A stretch of DNA of 64,000 nucleotides from Bacillota bacterium. Lineage in GTDB: Bacteria; Bacillota; Clostridia; Peptostreptococcales; Anaerovoracaceae. The DNA lies in assembly GCA_028724585.1 (NCBI GenBank), contig JAQYCQ010000038.1, positions 1 through 64,000 on the forward strand, given 5' to 3'. Positions within the stretch are counted from its first letter, which is position 1, and each line of letters opens with the position of its first letter. The notes below the pieces were generated by a model that had not been told where the DNA came from, searched no databases, and saw only the letters and a list, made by a program, of their open reading frames with translations. Made by a program: the position numbers and the translations under genes. This document shows positions 61,942-64,000 of the stretch, piece after piece.

Positions 61942-63159
61942 ATGAGAACATTCGAAAAGTCTCAGAAGCTTAATAGCGTAAAGTATGAAATCAGAGGACC
62001 AGTTGCTGTCAAGGCCAACGAAATGATAGACCAGGGCATCGACGTCCTCAAGCTTAACATAGGAAACCCTGCTCCGTTCGGATTCAGGGCTCCACAGAGA
62101 ATAGTCGACGAAATGAAGGCTCACCTCGAGGAGAACGAAGGTTATTCGCACTCAAAGGGTATGCCTGAGACTCGCCAGGCTATCTACGAATACGGCCTTA
62201 AGAAGGGCCTTCCTAACATCAACACTGACGAGATCTTCACAGGAAACGGTGCCAGCGAGCTGATCACTATGTCGCTGAACGCTCTGCTCAACCCTGGCGA
62301 CGAGATCCTGGTACCTGCTCCGGACTATCCGCTCTGGACTGGTTCTGTAACACTCGGCGGCGGCACACCTGTACACTATCTCTGCGACGAGAAGTCCAAC
62401 TGGATGCCTGACATCGAGGACATGAAAAAGAAGATCAACTCCCACACTAAGGGCATCGTTGTCATCAACCCTAACAACCCTACAGGAGCTGTTTATCCTG
62501 ACGAAGTCCTCCAGCAGATCGCTGACCTCGCCCGCGAGCACGAGCTCATCCTCTTCTCAGACGAGATCTACGACAGGATCCTCATGGACGGCTATGAGCA
62601 CCACTCACTGGCTACATTCGCTCCTGACGTATTCACTATCACATTCGGCGGCCTCTCAAAGTCCCACTTCATGTGCGGCTTCAGGATCGGCTGGATGATC
62701 CTCTGCGGCGACAGATCAAAGGTTAAGGACTACATCGCTGGCCTGACTCTCCTGGCTTCGATGAGACTGTGCTCCAACGTACCGGCTCAGTCAGTAGTAA
62801 AGAGCTGCCTCGAAGACAAGAGCGAGCTCGAAGTTATGCTCCAGCCGGGCGGCAGGATCTACGAGCAGAGAGAAGCTACTATAAACGCTCTCAACGAAAT
62901 TGACGGTGTTTCAGTAGTTAAGCCTCACGGCGCTTTCTACTGCTTCCCTAAGCTCGATGTCAAGAAATTCAACATCCACGACGACACACAGTTCGCCATC
63001 GACCTTCTCGAGCAGCAGCACGTACTAATCACAAGCGGCACAGGCTTCAACTGGCCTGACCCTGACCACTTCAGGATCGTAATGCTCCCTGACGTAGACA
63101 CTATCACAGCTGCTATGAAGGGTCTCGCTGCATTCCTGGCAGACTATCACCAGAAATAA
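61942..63159 (+). CDS. PLP-dependent aminotransferase, AlaA/AspC-like
   Basis: 405 residues, fold type I. NPNNPTGAVYP, SDEIYDRI and the PLP lysine in GLSKSHFMCGFRIGW (about residue 240) are clear. Closest in pattern to alanine-synthesising AlaA-type enzymes, producing alanine or related amino acids from 2-oxo acids. It is not HisC-like, so it does not obviously fill the histidine gap. Codon use is strongly biased toward C-ending codons, suggesting high expression. Confidence 0.9.
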   Translation: MRTFEKSQKLNSVKYEIRGPVAVKANEMIDQGIDVLKLNIGNPAPFGFRAPQRIVDEMKAHLEENEGYSHSKGMPETRQAIYEYGLKKGLPNINTDEIFTGNGASELITMSLNALLNPGDEILVPAPDYPLWTGSVTLGGGTPVHYLCDEKSNWMPDIEDMKKKINSHTKGIVVINPNNPTGAVYPDEVLQQIADLAREHELILFSDEIYDRILMDGYEHHSLATFAPDVFTITFGGLSKSHFMCGFRIGWMILCGDRSKVKDYIAGLTLLASMRLCSNVPAQSVVKSCLEDKSELEVMLQPGGRIYEQREATINALNEIDGVSVVKPHGAFYCFPKLDVKKFNIHDDTQFAIDLLEQQHVLITSGTGFNWPDPDHFRIVMLPDVDTITAAMKGLAAFLADYHQK

Positions 63160-63212
63160 CAACGAGAGCTCCGCTCACATATCGCGCTGACGCGCGGAAA
63201 CTGCAAATACAG

Positions 63213-63245
63213 AGGGAACCAGCCATCCAGCCGGTTCCCTTTTTT
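63213..63245 (+). terminator. Terminator of the aminotransferase gene
   Basis: AGGGAACC (63213-63220) pairs with GGTTCCCT (63233-63240), then TTTTT. Confidence 0.9.
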
Positions 63246-63267
63246 CATATGCTGCAGCTGATCGTTA

Positions 63268-63417
63268 GGGCGGCGCACGTGTCCGAAGCGAAAACACATC
63301 GGTGTTTTCGCAAGATGCGGCGCGGTTCGCCGATTCTCGCGAAGGAACCGCACTAAGTAAGCTGGAAGATCGCGGTCGGATCCACCGCCGCGCGTGAGAC
63401 TGTTCCCGATCACCGCA
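63268..63417 (+). ncRNA. Structured RNA-like element, 5'-truncated copy 2
   Basis: About 150 nt beginning at the shared GGGCGGCGCACGTG block and matching copy 3 closely through GGAAGATCGCGGTCGGATCCACCGCC. The left inverted repeat and first hairpin are missing, so its right arm (CGCGTGAGAC...) has no partner upstream. It lies 47 bp before copy 3. Confidence 0.7.
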
Positions 63418-63463
63418 GTATGATGATTATTAGCAGCCGGCGTTTGCAGCAGAAGTAATATCG

Positions 63464-63725
63464 GCGGAGACCGGGGCAGGGTTCACGTAGCGGCATTGGA
63501 GACGATCGCAGGTCTTCCCGGTGACGAGTGGCTTGAAGCGGCGAAGTTGAGCTGAGACCTCAAGTCTCAGCTCAGCAGCGGCGCACGTGTCCGAAGTGAA
63601 AACACATCGGTGTTTTCGCAAGATGCGGCGCGGTTCGCCGATTCCCGCGAAGGAACCGCACTAAGTAAGCTGGAAGATCGCGGTCGGATCCACCGCCGCT
63701 ACGTGAACCCTGCCCCGGTCTCCGC
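63464..63725 (+). ncRNA. Structured RNA-like mobile element, full copy 3
   Basis: 262 nt with perfect 30-bp inverted repeats (63464-63493 and 63696-63725). The inner hairpin TGAGCTGAGAC/GTCTCAGCTCA around a CTCAA loop replaces the quite different stem of copy 1, and GTGAAAACAC/GTGTTTTCGC matches the second hairpin with compensating changes. ATGATA follows the right end, as GTGATA lies near the right end of copy 1. No reading frame. Confidence 0.8.
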
Positions 63726-63740
63726 GACATGATAGTTGCC

Positions 63741-63769
63741 TTGAATAACCTATTTCACCGGTGTATAAT
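63741..63769 (+). promoter_or_regulatory. Promoter of the ECF S-component gene
   Basis: TTGAAT (63741-63746), a 17-bp spacer and TATAAT (63764-63769). Confidence 0.8.
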
Positions 63770-63812
63770 ACGTTAAATATATGGTTCTTGACAGCCAGAA
63801 AGGAAGAGCAAA

Positions 63813-64000
63813 ATGAACAGTTCTGAAAAGACAGTAAATATAGTGCTGGGCGGAGTAATGGCAGCGCTGGTGTTCGCAGTAACCTGCATCAGTATCCCTA
63901 ACGGAGTAGGCGGCTACACCCATCTCGGCGACGCCATGGTAGTGCTGGCCCTAATGATGCTGGGCAAGAAGATAGGAGCGGCAGCAGCCGGCATAGGCGC
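63813..64000 (+). CDS. ECF transporter S component, 5' part (runs off window)
   Basis: 62 codons are visible from ATG 63813 (AGGAAGAG upstream). The chain starts with a membrane span (LGGVMAALVFAVTCI) and continues GGYTHLGDAMVVLALMMLG, a pattern of substrate-binding S subunits of energy-coupling-factor vitamin transporters. The vitamin cannot be told from this part; no riboswitch is seen upstream. Confidence 0.8.
   Translation, partial: MNSSEKTVNIVLGGVMAALVFAVTCISIPNGVGGYTHLGDAMVVLALMMLGKKIGAAAAGIG

Overview
The window looks like chromosome of an anaerobic, Gram-positive-type bacterium of the class Clostridia. The grounds are a TagO/WecA plus UDP-GlcNAc 2-epimerase pair, a YneA-like LysM protein behind LexA-like sites, an [FeFe]-hydrogenase-like sensor module, rubrerythrin, type III pantothenate kinase (CoaX), a HisZ-dependent short HisG, GlnRS and AGGAGG-type ribosome binding sites. 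Base composition looks near 50% GC, with AT-rich control regions. No rRNA, tRNA or CRISPR array was found. A genus cannot be named from the sequence alone.

Layout. 0.3-10.3 kb (minus strand): LysM protein, a small unknown protein, coaE, polA and a compact histidine operon (hisI, hisF, hisH, hisB, hisD, fused hisZ-hisG) read from one strong promoter at 10.39-10.41 kb, with a divergent histidinol phosphatase. hisA, hisE and hisC are absent here. 11.4-19.9 kb: DprA-like protein, YhbY, an AraC-type HTH protein, a Fic protein with a dense upstream repeat array, a membrane-fused spermidine synthase-like protein and a CoA transferase. 20.2-23.6 kb: an intact IS21-family element (20564-22685) with a 4-bp target duplication beside a histidine phosphatase remnant, then a gene-poor AT-rich stretch. 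23.6-26.9 kb: a three-gene iron-sulfur/hydrogenase-like sensor plus PP2C phosphatase module. 27.1-30.5 kb: Lrp regulator, tadA, an Ig-domain membrane protein, glnS. 30.8-36.3 kb: DUF2889-like protein, prepilin peptidase, then a TPP riboswitch controlling cytX, a thiE-HAD fusion and thiD. 36.5-42.7 kb: truA, dCMP deaminase, wecA/tagO, wecB/mnaA and a large MalT/LuxR regulator. 43.3-55.4 kb: a trigger factor without its ribosome-binding domain, metG with an in-frame amber codon, tatD, tilS, ftsH, coaX, dusB, greA, and lysS fused to an HD domain. 56.3-64.0 kb: YARHG protein, amidase lipoprotein, rubrerythrin, trkA, trkH, an aminotransferase and the start of an ECF transporter S component.

Three signals cut across the gene map. 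(1) Short paired hairpins (about 6-bp stem, 3-nt loop; TCC loop first, GGA loop second) recur at least 17 times, mostly just after terminators, and also sit in frame inside polA, tilS, wecA and the prepilin peptidase gene. (2) A structured element of about 260 nt occurs as two full copies and one 5'-truncated copy (55645-55902, 63268-63417, 63464-63725). Its terminal inverted repeats and inner helices differ in sequence between copies but keep pairing, which is the mark of a conserved RNA fold; no protein is attached. (3) metG carries TAG where the family has a conserved lysine, immediately followed by ATG.

The best candidates for something undescribed are the covarying RNA element and the paired mini-hairpin family; the amber codon in metG is the most surprising single base.
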